A stretch of 15,571 bases of DNA, from assembly GCA_003168295.1 (NCBI GenBank), contig PMST01000286.1:1-15571 (forward strand), given 5' to 3'. Shown piece after piece: positions 7,298 to 14,328 of the stretch. This stretch comes from Actinomycetota bacterium (GTDB taxonomy: Bacteria > Actinomycetota > Actinomycetes > Streptosporangiales > Streptosporangiaceae). Position numbers and translations under genes: made by a program. Every line of letters starts with the position of its first letter. Positions within the stretch are counted from its first letter, which is position 1. The notes beneath the pieces are model-generated. The model was not told the origin of the DNA. It did not search any database and saw nothing but the letters and a program-made list of their open reading frames with translations.

Positions 7298-8680
7298 TCA
7301 GCGCTTGACCCGCAGCACGGAGATGTCGGTGTAAGTGAGGAGCCCGTGCAGCGACGACTCGACTCCGAGCCCGGACTGCTTGATGCCGCCGAATGGCACG
7401 TCCGGGGAGAGCATGGGATGCTGGTTGACCCACACGGTCCCGGCCTCCAGGCGCTCGGCGACCCTGACGGCCCGTTCCTCGTCGGCTGACCAGACCGAGG
7501 CGCCGAGACCGAGCTCGCTGGCGTTCGCCCGCTTCACCGCCTCGTCGAGGTCGCTGTAGGTCAGGATCGGCAGCACCGGCCCGAACTGCTCCTCGGACAC
7601 CAGGGGCATGTCGTCGGTGACATTCCTGACCAGGGTCACCGGGTGGAAGTAGCCCGGGCCCTCGGGGGCCTTGCCGCGGAAATAGGCGTCGGCGCCCGCG
7701 TCCTGCGCCGCCAGCAGCAGCGAGACCACCCGGTCGTACTGCGCCTTGTTCTGGATGGGGCCCATGTCGACCCCTTCCTGCGTGCCGTCGCCCACTACCA
7801 CGTCAGCGGCGACGGCGGCAAGCGCGTCCTCGACGGCCGGGGCGAGGCTCTCCGGCAGGTAGAGCCGCTTGAGGCCGGCGCATACCTGGCCGCAGTTGGA
7901 CAGGCCCGCCCAGTACAGGTCGGAGGCGATGACGGCCGGGTCGGCGTCTTCCAGCACGATGCCCGCGTCGTTGCCGCCGAGTTCCAGGGTGAGCCGCTTC
8001 AGCGTTGGCGCGGAGCTGGCCATGATGGCCTTGCCGGTGCGCTCGGACCCGGTGAACGAGATCTTGCCGATGGCCGGGTGGGTGGTGAGGGCGCGGCCGA
8101 GCTCGTCGCCGCCGGCCAGCACCTCGAGTACGCCCGGTGGCAGCACCTGCTGGGCGAGCTCGCCGAGGCGCAGCGTGGCCACCGGGGTGTACGGCGAGGG
8201 TTTGACGATGACCGTGTTCCCGGTCACCAGCGCCGGGCCGATCTTCCACATCGCCAGCAGCAGCGGGTAGTTCCACGCGGTGATGGCGCCCACGACGCCG
8301 ATCGGGACGCGGCGGATCTCGATGCGCTCGCCGGAGTCGTCCCGCACCACCTCGACGGGGATCTGCAGGCAGGCGTAGTTCTCCCAGTAACGCAGGCCGG
8401 ACCCGATCTCGCCGCGGGCCTTCGCCACCGGCTTGCCCTGCTCCAGGGTCATCAGCAGGGCAAGCTCGTCGATGTTGTCGCGCACCACGTCGACCAGGCG
8501 CAGCAGGACCCGCTGCCGTTCCTCGATCGGGGTCGCCCGCCACCGCCCGGCAGCAGCCCTGGCCTTTTCGACGGCGAGGTCGAGATCGGCCGCGGACGCC
8601 GCGGGGACCGTCTTGAACACAGCTGCGGTCGCCGGGTTGATGACAGGCAGCTCGGCGGCGGACGCGTCTGGCGATGTCAT
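7298..8680 (-). CDS. NAD(P)-dependent aldehyde dehydrogenase (AldH1-like)
   Basis: Oxidises an aldehyde to a carboxylic acid. The 460-residue product has the full catalytic set: Asn137 in AWNYPL, Lys160 in VIVKPS, Glu233 in LELGG, Cys267 in CGQVCAG and the EEQFGPV motif, so it is expected to be active. ATG 8680 is preferred to a longer in-frame start that would overlap isoJ; GAAAGG lies about nine bases upstream and isoJ ends 13 bases before. Placed between isoJ and isoA, it may oxidise the glutathionylated aldehyde made by IsoH, or scavenge aldehydes from epoxide breakdown. Aldehyde dehydrogenases are known neighbours of iso genes, but the exact substrate cannot be read from sequence. Confidence 0.9.
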   Translation of the reverse strand: MTSPDASAAELPVINPATAAVFKTVPAASAADLDLAVEKARAAAGRWRATPIEERQRVLLRLVDVVRDNIDELALLMTLEQGKPVAKARGEIGSGLRYWENYACLQIPVEVVRDDSGERIEIRRVPIGVVGAITAWNYPLLLAMWKIGPALVTGNTVIVKPSPYTPVATLRLGELAQQVLPPGVLEVLAGGDELGRALTTHPAIGKISFTGSERTGKAIMASSAPTLKRLTLELGGNDAGIVLEDADPAVIASDLYWAGLSNCGQVCAGLKRLYLPESLAPAVEDALAAVAADVVVGDGTQEGVDMGPIQNKAQYDRVVSLLLAAQDAGADAYFRGKAPEGPGYFHPVTLVRNVTDDMPLVSEEQFGPVLPILTYSDLDEAVKRANASELGLGASVWSADEERAVRVAERLEAGTVWVNQHPMLSPDVPFGGIKQSGLGVESSLHGLLTYTDISVLRVKR

Positions 8681-8693
8681 GGGGTCATGCCTT

Positions 8694-9425
8694 TCATAGG
8701 GTGCAGGTAGATCCTTCGGCGGGCTCCCCGCCGCCGGGTCCGGGCCGGAACAGCGTCTTGAACTGTTCCTTGTCGTACTCGTTCTTGCGGGCCTTGGCCT
8801 CGCGGGTGTCGTCGATACGGACCTTGGCCGACGGCCGCTGGCTGATCGCCGCAATCCAGCGGGTGACGTGCGGGTAGTCGGCGACGTCCACGCCGTGTCC
8901 GGCCGCCACCCGGGTCCACGGGTAGCAGGCGATGTCGGCGATGGAGAACTCGTCCGCCAGGTACTCGTGTTCCGCCAGCCGGTCGTTCAGCACCCCGTAC
9001 AGCCGCTTCACCTCGGTGACGTATCGTCCGGTGGCGTAGTCGTCGGTGATGCCTTGCTGCCTGGCGTAGTTGAGGAAGTGCCCGGCCTGGCCGGCCATCG
9101 GCCCGTGGTTGGCGACCTGCCAGGCTGTCCAGCAGGTCGCCTCCCAGCGGCGCCCGGGGTCGGCGGGGAGCAGCCGGCCTGTCTTGTCGGCCAGGTAGAG
9201 CAGGATGGCAGCGGACTCGAACAGCCGCAGCGGACGGCCGCCGGGGCCGTCATGGTCCACGATGGCCGGCACCTTGCCGTTCGGGTTGACCTGCTGGTAC
9301 TCCTCGCTAAACTGGTCCCCGGCGGTAATGTCGGTCCACTTGATCTCGTACGGCAGCCCCAGCTCCTCGATCGCGATCAGCACCTTCCGGACGTTCGGGC
9401 TGGTGTAGTAGTAGAGGTCAATCAC
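8694..9425 (-). CDS. isoJ: Glutathione transferase IsoJ
   Basis: Soluble glutathione transferase of 243 residues. The N-terminal thioredoxin-like domain starts IDLYYYTSPNVRKVLIAIEE, has the cis-proline motif GKVPAIVD (about 50-57) and the glutathione-binding glutamate-serine pair FESAAILLYLADKTG (about 69-83); the all-helical C-terminal domain has the N-capping motif FSIADIACYPW. It resembles the YfcG/YghU-type (Nu-like) group. IsoJ of Rhodococcus AD45 lacks epoxide activity and is proposed to act later, perhaps removing glutathione from the CoA-activated conjugate. The start is a GTG at 9425 with GCAGG about eight bases upstream. It follows the IsoI gene by 39 bases and precedes the aldehyde dehydrogenase by 13. 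I versus J is decided mainly by gene order. Confidence 0.88.
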   Translation of the reverse strand: MIDLYYYTSPNVRKVLIAIEELGLPYEIKWTDITAGDQFSEEYQQVNPNGKVPAIVDHDGPGGRPLRLFESAAILLYLADKTGRLLPADPGRRWEATCWTAWQVANHGPMAGQAGHFLNYARQQGITDDYATGRYVTEVKRLYGVLNDRLAEHEYLADEFSIADIACYPWTRVAAGHGVDVADYPHVTRWIAAISQRPSAKVRIDDTREAKARKNEYDKEQFKTLFRPGPGGGEPAEGSTCTL

Positions 9426-9464
9426 GGGACGTGCCTGCTTCCTGCTCTGGCGGATGGGGCCTGG

Positions 9465-10181
9465 TCAGACGCCAAACTCGGCCTGCATACGGTCGAGGTA
9501 GGCCACGAGATTCGGCTTGGTCTGCACGTATCCCGTGCCCGGCCAGGGGTGCGGCTGCAGCGCGATGTGCTTCAGCGTCGAGTACACCGATGCGTCGAGT
9601 GAGCGGAGCCGGTCGCCGGTGAAGTACTTCTTGTTGTCCAGGTAGTCCGACAGCGCGTCGATGTCGGCGCGGAAGAACACCTGGACTACTTCCGATGTGC
9701 GGCGGCCCATGCCCTGGCCGTTGAACTCGTCGAGGATGCGCTGGCGGAACGCGTCGAGCGCGGCGCGCAGCTCCGGGCCGACCTCGGCACCCTGGACGAT
9801 GTAGGGGATGTAGGTCTCCCAGCCCTCGTCGAGGCGCCAGCGGGGCTCGATGATGCCGCTCCAGTACAGGTGCTCCTCGACCAGCCGGTTCCAGGCCAGG
9901 TTGTTGGCCGCCTCCGGCCTGGACAGGTCGGCGTCGAGCTTGTCGCCGTACTTCTCCTTGAAGTAGGCGATGATCGTGTTGGAGTCGGCCACCTTGGTCC
10001 CGTCGCCGTCGATGATGTACGGCAGCTTGCCGGTCGGCGAGTCCTGGTCCAGCGTGGCCAGGTCCTGCGTCTTGTGCTGGAACTCCAGGCCGGTGAAGGT
10101 CATGTAGTTGATGACCTTGGTGACGTACGGGCTGATGTCCGGCACGCCGAAGGCGGGGACGTACCCGTAGATGGTGATCAT
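9465..10181 (-). CDS. isoI: Glutathione transferase IsoI (epoxide-conjugating)
   Basis: Glutathione transferase of 238 residues expected to open 3,4-epoxy-3-methyl-1-butene with glutathione, forming 1-hydroxy-2-glutathionyl-2-methyl-3-butene. The N-terminal domain starts ITIYGYVPAFGVPDISPYVT, with the TGKLPYIIDGDG cis-proline motif and ADSNTIIAYF as glutathione-binding segment (Asp-Ser rather than Glu-Ser). The C-terminal domain and tail (KPNLVAYLDRMQAEF) recall metaxin/FAX-like transferases, so it is clearly a different subfamily from the IsoJ gene next to it. ATG 10181 has AAGGGATC six to seven bases upstream. It lies 66 bases after isoH. The function rests on homology to IsoI of Rhodococcus AD45 and on order G-H-I-J. 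Confidence 0.88.
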   Translation of the reverse strand: MITIYGYVPAFGVPDISPYVTKVINYMTFTGLEFQHKTQDLATLDQDSPTGKLPYIIDGDGTKVADSNTIIAYFKEKYGDKLDADLSRPEAANNLAWNRLVEEHLYWSGIIEPRWRLDEGWETYIPYIVQGAEVGPELRAALDAFRQRILDEFNGQGMGRRTSEVVQVFFRADIDALSDYLDNKKYFTGDRLRSLDASVYSTLKHIALQPHPWPGTGYVQTKPNLVAYLDRMQAEFGV

Positions 10182-10247
10182 TGCGCGGATCCCTTCTGCA
10201 GCAACAGTGGTGATAGGGAGAGGTCGGACCGGGGTAGCGGCGACTTC

Positions 10248-10928
10248 CTACCAGGGCAGGAAGTCGCCGTTCGAGTGCTGGAACCGGCCCGAAGTGGCCG
10301 GGGTCAGCTGATCGATGTCCCTGATCAGGCCGGCTGCGGCCTGGTCAGGGGTGATGTAGTCGAAGTTGCCCGGGTAGTCCTTGGTGAGAGCGGTCGCGAC
10401 CATGCCCGGGTGCAGCGCGAGCACGCTGATGCCCTGCTTGGACAGGTCGTGGTGCAGGTTGAGCACGACCATGTTCGCGCCGGCCTTGGAGACGCGGTAC
10501 GCGTACATGCCGCCAGAGCCGTTGTCGGTCAGCGAGCCGACCCGGCTGGTGAGGATGCCCACCTTGGAGCCGGAGTGCAGCAGCCCGCGCAGTGCTTCCA
10601 CGGTCCGCAGCGGGCCCAGGGTGTTGATCTCCAGTTCCCGGCGGAACTCGTCGTAGTCGATGGAGCCCAGCTCGTCGAGTCCGAGCACGCCCGCGACGTG
10701 GAAGATGACGTCGAGCGAGGTGCCGTCGGCGGACAGCTTCGCCGCCAGCGCGTCCACCGACGGCTGGGAGGTGACGTCCACGTCGCCCACGACGGTCACG
10801 CCCAGTGCGGCAAGCTCGTCGTTGCCGGCCAGGCACGCGGCGATCACGCTGTCGCCTCGCTCGTGCAGTTGGCGGGCGATGGCGTGGGCGATGCCCCGGT
10901 CTGCCCCGACGACTAGAACGGTGGCCAC
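10248..10928 (-). CDS. isoH: Short-chain dehydrogenase IsoH
   Basis: NAD-dependent short-chain dehydrogenase/reductase that oxidises the hydroxy-glutathionyl conjugate towards 2-glutathionyl-2-methyl-3-butenoate. The 226-residue protein shows a slightly atypical nucleotide motif VVGADRGIA (6-14), the HVAG motif (77-80; usual NNAG), Asn102 in INTLGPL, a serine-bearing TSRVGS segment (127-132) and Tyr144-X3-Lys148 (YRVSK), followed by HPGMVATAL. The start is a GTG at 10928 with an excellent AAAGGAG six to seven bases upstream. It begins 44 bases after isoG. The fold and catalytic residues are seen directly; the substrate is inferred from IsoH of Rhodococcus AD45 and the neighbours. Confidence 0.9.
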   Translation of the reverse strand: MATVLVVGADRGIAHAIARQLHERGDSVIAACLAGNDELAALGVTVVGDVDVTSQPSVDALAAKLSADGTSLDVIFHVAGVLGLDELGSIDYDEFRRELEINTLGPLRTVEALRGLLHSGSKVGILTSRVGSLTDNGSGGMYAYRVSKAGANMVVLNLHHDLSKQGISVLALHPGMVATALTKDYPGNFDYITPDQAAAGLIRDIDQLTPATSGRFQHSNGDFLPW

Positions 10929-10972
10929 TTACTTCTCCTTTGCTTCACACGCGGTCTCACGCGGGTGCGTTT

Positions 10973-12181
10973 TCAGGCGGGTACCGTGACGTGCTCGGTC
11001 CCGATGACTCCACGCTCGGCCAGGCCGGCCCGGGCCGCCTCGTCGTAGCCGATCTCGGCGAGGACCTCGGCGTTGTGCTCGCCGAGCTTGGGGGCCCCGC
11101 GGGGGATGTCCGGCACGGTGTCGCTGAACCGGGACGGCACCCGTGCCTGGCGCAGCCGCCCGGCCACCGGGTGCTCGTACTCGAAGATGATGCCTGCGGC
11201 CTGCACCTGGGGGTGCTCGATGACCTGGGCTCGGGTGAGCGTCGGCGCGGCGGGCACGTCGAACTCGGTCATCAGTTCCATCCACTGCGCGGTGGTCTTG
11301 CCGCTGAGCGCCGACTGGACCAGCTCAAGCCGCTCGTTGATATGGTCGGAGCGGCCGACCGGCGTGGCGAAGCGCTCGTCCTCGGTCCACTCCGGGTGCC
11401 CCAGCGCCTTGCACAGGGCCTGCCACTCGGCGTTGCTGTTGGTCGCGATCGTCATGTACCCGTCAGCGGTCTGGTAGATCAGGTCGATGAAGCTCCCGCC
11501 TTTCTCGACCGGGACCGGCTTGTCGGCGAAGGTGTAGGCGCCCATGTCAGACGCCCACAGGAACGACAGCACGCTCTCCAGCATCGAAAGCCGGACATGC
11601 TGGCCCCGGCCGGTCCGCTCCCGCGCCAACAGGGCGGCCGTGATCGCCTGGGATGCCACGACGGCGCTGAGCTTGTCGGGCAGGATGGTCCGCACCAGGC
11701 GCGGCCGCTCGGAGTCAGATCCCGCCTGGATCGTGGTCAGGCCGGTCAGGGCCTGGATCAGCGGGTCGTAGACCCGCTGGTGCGCGTCCGGGCCGCGCTC
11801 GCCGAACCCGCTCATCGACAGGTACACCAGCCGCGGGTTGACCGCCGACAGGTCCTCATAGCCGATCCCCAGCCGCTCGACAACGCCCGGGCGGAAATTC
11901 TGGATCACCCCGTCAGCCGTGCCCACCAGCCGCTTGAGGACCTCGACGCCCTCGGCCGACTTCAGGTTCAGGGTCACCGACCGCTTCGACCGGTTCACGT
12001 TGACGAACATCGCCGACATGTCCCCGGACCTGTTCGGCAGCGACCGGACATGGTCCCCCTTGCCGGGCACCTCCACCTTGACAACGTCCGCCCCCTGGTC
12101 GCCCAGGATGTCGGCCGCCCAGGGGCCCGACATCATCGAGGACAGATCGACGACCCGTATCCCGGCCAGCGGTCCACTCAT
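10973..12181 (-). CDS. isoG: CoA-transferase family III (CaiB/BaiF) protein IsoG, first gene of the operon
   Basis: Class III CoA-transferase, expected to activate the glutathionylated butenoic acid as its CoA thioester for further breakdown; the family also includes alpha-methylacyl-CoA racemases. The 402-residue protein starts with PLAGIRVVDLSSMMSGPWAA, contains GADVVKVEVPGKGD (30-43), NRSKRSVTLNL (63-73), the SGFGERGPDA segment and YDPLIQALTG, in which Asp139 is the probable catalytic aspartate, and has a typical C-terminal HPQVQAAGI...HNAEVLAEIGY. ATG 12181 is chosen over an upstream in-frame start because the family begins here and GAGGTGG lies eight bases before it; the longer version would run through the promoter. 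A divergent promoter region of 188 bases separates it from gshA. Confidence 0.9.
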   Translation of the reverse strand: MSGPLAGIRVVDLSSMMSGPWAADILGDQGADVVKVEVPGKGDHVRSLPNRSGDMSAMFVNVNRSKRSVTLNLKSAEGVEVLKRLVGTADGVIQNFRPGVVERLGIGYEDLSAVNPRLVYLSMSGFGERGPDAHQRVYDPLIQALTGLTTIQAGSDSERPRLVRTILPDKLSAVVASQAITAALLARERTGRGQHVRLSMLESVLSFLWASDMGAYTFADKPVPVEKGGSFIDLIYQTADGYMTIATNSNAEWQALCKALGHPEWTEDERFATPVGRSDHINERLELVQSALSGKTTAQWMELMTEFDVPAAPTLTRAQVIEHPQVQAAGIIFEYEHPVAGRLRQARVPSRFSDTVPDIPRGAPKLGEHNAEVLAEIGYDEAARAGLAERGVIGTEHVTVPA

Positions 12182-12281
12182 CAGTTCATCCACCTCATCG
12201 TTCTCGAACGGCCCGGCCAGCAGGCGTGACCGGGGCCTTACTGGGCCGAAGCGCTGTGACCCAGCTAACAAGGACAGAATC

Positions 12282-12310
12282 ACCGTAGATCTAATTATCT
12301 TAGGGGTCAA
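12282..12310 (-). promoter_or_regulatory. Putative promoter of the iso operon
   Basis: On the minus strand TTGACC (12310-12305) is followed after exactly 17 bases by TACGGT (12287-12282), a good match to a housekeeping-type promoter. The spacer is the element CCTAAGATAATTAGA, so a protein bound there would block RNA polymerase. The untranslated leader would be about 95 bases. Confidence 0.6.
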
Positions 12311-12314
12311 CTAC
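12290..12314. promoter_or_regulatory. Candidate operator in the isoG/gshA promoter region
   Basis: On the minus strand 12307-12290 reads ACCCCTAAGATAATTAGA, which recurs at 14920-14937 with a single mismatch. It holds a CTAA-N5-TTAG dyad. In the other phase, 12295-12314 matches the perfect inverted repeat at 14913-14932 at 15 of 20 bases. It sits between the leftward -35 and -10 and abuts the rightward -35. The nearby MarR-family protein is the obvious candidate binder. Confidence 0.55.
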
Positions 12315-12343
12315 TTGATCCTGATCTGTTTCGACGTTACCGT
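12315..12343 (+). promoter_or_regulatory. Putative gshA promoter
   Basis: TTGATC (12315-12320) and TACCGT (12338-12343) are separated by 17 bases on the plus strand, immediately beside the candidate operator and 26 bases before the gshA start. The -10 is weak, so confidence is moderate. Confidence 0.4.
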
Positions 12344-12369
12344 TCGGGCAAAGCGAGAGGAAGCCGCCC

Positions 12370-13620
12370 ATGCCCAGCACCAGGCGCATGCTCACCGACG
12401 CCGCCGCCGAGCACCTGTGCGCGCTGATGTTCGAGCCTTCCGAGCAGCGCATCGGCCTGGAACTGGAATGGCCGGTGCACTGCGGCGAAGACGTTACCGC
12501 GCGCCCGGCACCGGGCGTCATGCGGCGGGCCGCGCAGGCCGAGCTGCCGTACGGCAGCCGGATCACCTTCGAGCCCGGCGGCCAGGTGGAGCTGTCCTCG
12601 GCCCCCCAGCGCTGCGTCGCGGACGCCCTGGAGGCGGTCCGCGCCGACGAGCAGGCCCTGCGGTCAGAACTCGCCGCACTCGGCCTGGCCGCCGAGACAA
12701 TGGCAGTCGACGACCGCCGCCCTCCGCTACGCGTTCTTGACCATGGCCGCTACGCCGCGATGGAGGCGTTCTTCGCCGCCCAGGGCGGCGCCGCCCAGGG
12801 GGGCGCCGGCCGTTGGATGATGTGCAACACCGCGGGGCTGCAGGTGAACATCAGCCACGACAGCGACGACCCGTCCGAGCGGTGGAGGACCATGCACCTG
12901 ATCGCGCCGACCCTGATCGCAGCGTTCGCCAACTCCCCGGGGACCTCGCAGGACGGCACCCGCTGGGCCTCCGTGCGGCAGGGGATCTGGTGGTCAATCG
13001 ACCAGGCACGGACGCGGCCGGTGCGAACGGACATGGCGCCCGGCCGCGCCTGGCTGGATTACGCGCTGGCGGCCGATGTCATGTTCGTCAACGGCCACGG
13101 CCCCTGGGGCCCCGACGGCATGGCAATCCCCCCGGGCCTGCCGTTCGGCGGGTGGATGGCCAACGGCCATGACATCGGCTGGCCCACGCCCGGCGACCTG
13201 CAGTACCACCTGTCGACTCTGTTCCCGCCAGTCCGCCCCCGGGGCTGGCTTGAGCTGCGCGTCCTCGACGCTCTTCCCGAGTGGATCCGCGAAGTCGCCG
13301 CGCTCGTCGTCGCCGCGGCCTGCACCAGGGAGGCGGGCCGGGAACTGCGCAACAGGATCACGCCGCCGTCCCGGCCCTCGTGGCGGGACGCGGCGCGCTA
13401 TGGTCTGCGCCACCCTGAGTTCCTCGCGGCGGCACGCGAACTGTTCACAGTCGCGCAGGAGAACCTGGGCCGGGTCAGTGACCGCGCCGGGCACGCCGCC
13501 CTGGTCGAGGGCTACCGGCGCGAGTACGTCGAGGCAGGCCGCATGCCCGGCGACGACCTCGCGCGCCAGGTGGACCTCAGGCCTTCAGTCTCTCTGCCGC
13601 CCGCCCTGGCCAGCAAGTGA
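12370..13620 (+). CDS. gshA: Glutamate-cysteine ligase, GshA/EgtA type
   Basis: Ligates glutamate and cysteine to gamma-glutamylcysteine, the first step of glutathione synthesis. The 416-residue protein belongs to the GCS2/EgtA-like group: IGLELEWPVH (28-37, with the metal-binding Glu31 and Glu33), ITFEPGGQVELSSAP (65-79), and LELRVLDALPE in the second half. ATG 12370 has GAGAGGA eight bases upstream. The sequence alone resembles EgtA of ergothioneine synthesis, but no other ergothioneine gene is present, gshB is at the end of the facing operon and two glutathione transferases lie between, so glutathione synthesis is the better reading. A 15-base direct repeat (12775-12804) encodes AAQGG twice. 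It converges with the MarR gene, 39 bases apart. Confidence 0.88.
   Translation: MPSTRRMLTDAAAEHLCALMFEPSEQRIGLELEWPVHCGEDVTARPAPGVMRRAAQAELPYGSRITFEPGGQVELSSAPQRCVADALEAVRADEQALRSELAALGLAAETMAVDDRRPPLRVLDHGRYAAMEAFFAAQGGAAQGGAGRWMMCNTAGLQVNISHDSDDPSERWRTMHLIAPTLIAAFANSPGTSQDGTRWASVRQGIWWSIDQARTRPVRTDMAPGRAWLDYALAADVMFVNGHGPWGPDGMAIPPGLPFGGWMANGHDIGWPTPGDLQYHLSTLFPPVRPRGWLELRVLDALPEWIREVAALVVAAACTREAGRELRNRITPPSRPSWRDAARYGLRHPEFLAAARELFTVAQENLGRVSDRAGHAALVEGYRREYVEAGRMPGDDLARQVDLRPSVSLPPALASK
12775..12804 (+). repeat. 15-base tandem duplication inside gshA
   Basis: Two adjacent copies of a 15-base unit (GCCGCCCAGGGCGGC and the same with one change), in frame, encode AAQGG-AAQGG at residues 136-145 of the ligase. 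It probably lies in a surface loop before the GRWMMCNTAG segment and does not disturb the frame. Confidence 0.85.
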
Positions 13621-13659
13621 CCACGACCAGAACCTGCCCACGGCCGCCCGTCCGATCCT

Positions 13660-14271
13660 TCAGATAGGCCCGCCCCGGTCCTTCTGTTCGCACGGTCCCG
13701 GCGGCTCAAACCGGGCAAGCAGCCGCTTCAGGATCCGGACCAGTTCCTTCTGATCCCCAGGGGTCAGGTCATCGAGCAGCGCTGCTTCGTGCGCCATCAG
13801 GTCGGCCAGGATGGAATCGATCAGTTTAACGCCGGCCGGTGTCAGCTGGACATCGATGCGGCGCCGGTCCTCGCTGTGGATGTACCGGGACACCAGGCCT
13901 GCCCGCTCGAGCTTCTCCAGCCGCTGGGAGACGCCGCCCGAGCTGATCAGCGAGTGATGGGTAAGCTCGCCCGCCGTCATCCGGAAAGGCGGCCCCGAGC
14001 GCCGCAGCATCGCCAGCACGTCAAGCGTCACGCGGTCGGTACCGTGCTCGGCCAGCCGCTCCTTGCGCGCCTGCTCCAGATGGCGGCCGACACGCCAGAT
14101 ACGCGAGATGATGCCGACGGAACTGACGTCTACGTCCGGACGCTCCCTGCGCCAGGCAGCCTCGATCCGGTCGATCGCATCCTCGCCGAGAACGGCCTCA
14201 ACTGCCTTGTCGGCCTTATGAACTCGCGGCGGCCCCGGCACCGGCCGGCCACCTGTCCGCGCGTTCCCCAT
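13660..14271 (-). CDS. MarR-family transcriptional regulator
   Basis: DNA-binding dimeric repressor (or activator) of the MarR family, 203 residues. An unusual N-terminal tail of about 50 residues rich in Gly/Pro/Arg precedes the dimerisation helix (SSVGIISRIWRVGRHLEQ, 50-67). The winged helix-turn-helix spans about 82-145: LDVLAMLRR, MTAGELTHHSLISSGGVSQR as the helix-turn-helix with its recognition helix, LEKLERAGLVSR, and the wing with the hallmark SEDRRRIDVQLT. A C-terminal helix pair follows. ATG 14271 has CGGAG eight bases upstream; a GTG at 14289 would add six residues. Lying beside the iso cluster, it is the likely regulator of it, and MarR genes are known neighbours of iso clusters. 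The inducer is not visible; an epoxide or a glutathione conjugate would be reasonable guesses. Confidence 0.88.
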   Translation of the reverse strand: MGNARTGGRPVPGPPRVHKADKAVEAVLGEDAIDRIEAAWRRERPDVDVSSVGIISRIWRVGRHLEQARKERLAEHGTDRVTLDVLAMLRRSGPPFRMTAGELTHHSLISSGGVSQRLEKLERAGLVSRYIHSEDRRRIDVQLTPAGVKLIDSILADLMAHEAALLDDLTPGDQKELVRILKRLLARFEPPGPCEQKDRGGPI

Positions 14272-14313
14272 TCGGAGCACTCCGTCCACTGCCCGGCAGA
14301 AAACTCACTCAAG

Positions 14314-14328
14314 ACTAAGTAATTTCAG
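14314..14328. promoter_or_regulatory. Weak copy of the iso operator upstream of marR
   Basis: ACTAAGTAATTTCAG, 43 bases upstream of the marR start, shares CTAAG and TAATT with the isoG and 14.92-kb elements, allowing a one-base gap. It lies where the marR promoter should be, which would allow autoregulation. The match is imperfect and the dyad is poor. Confidence 0.3.

Larger units (their letters stand above)
12182..12369. promoter_or_regulatory. Divergent isoG / gshA control region
   Basis: This 188-base gap is AT-rich in its centre (12265-12340), unlike the surrounding genes, and lies between two divergently read genes. It holds a good leftward promoter, a plausible rightward promoter and a candidate operator between them, each listed separately. 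Transcript starts cannot be proven from sequence. Confidence 0.75.

Noticed and set aside
5086..12181. Alkene monooxygenase with coenzyme M pathway (Xanthobacter type)
   Set aside because: No epoxyalkane:CoM transferase or coenzyme M synthesis genes are present; the thiol genes are for glutathione.
14273..14284. Palindrome CGGAGTGCTCCG over the marR ribosome binding site as a translational switch
   Set aside because: The loop would be only two to four bases and the stem very short; such palindromes are common in this GC content.
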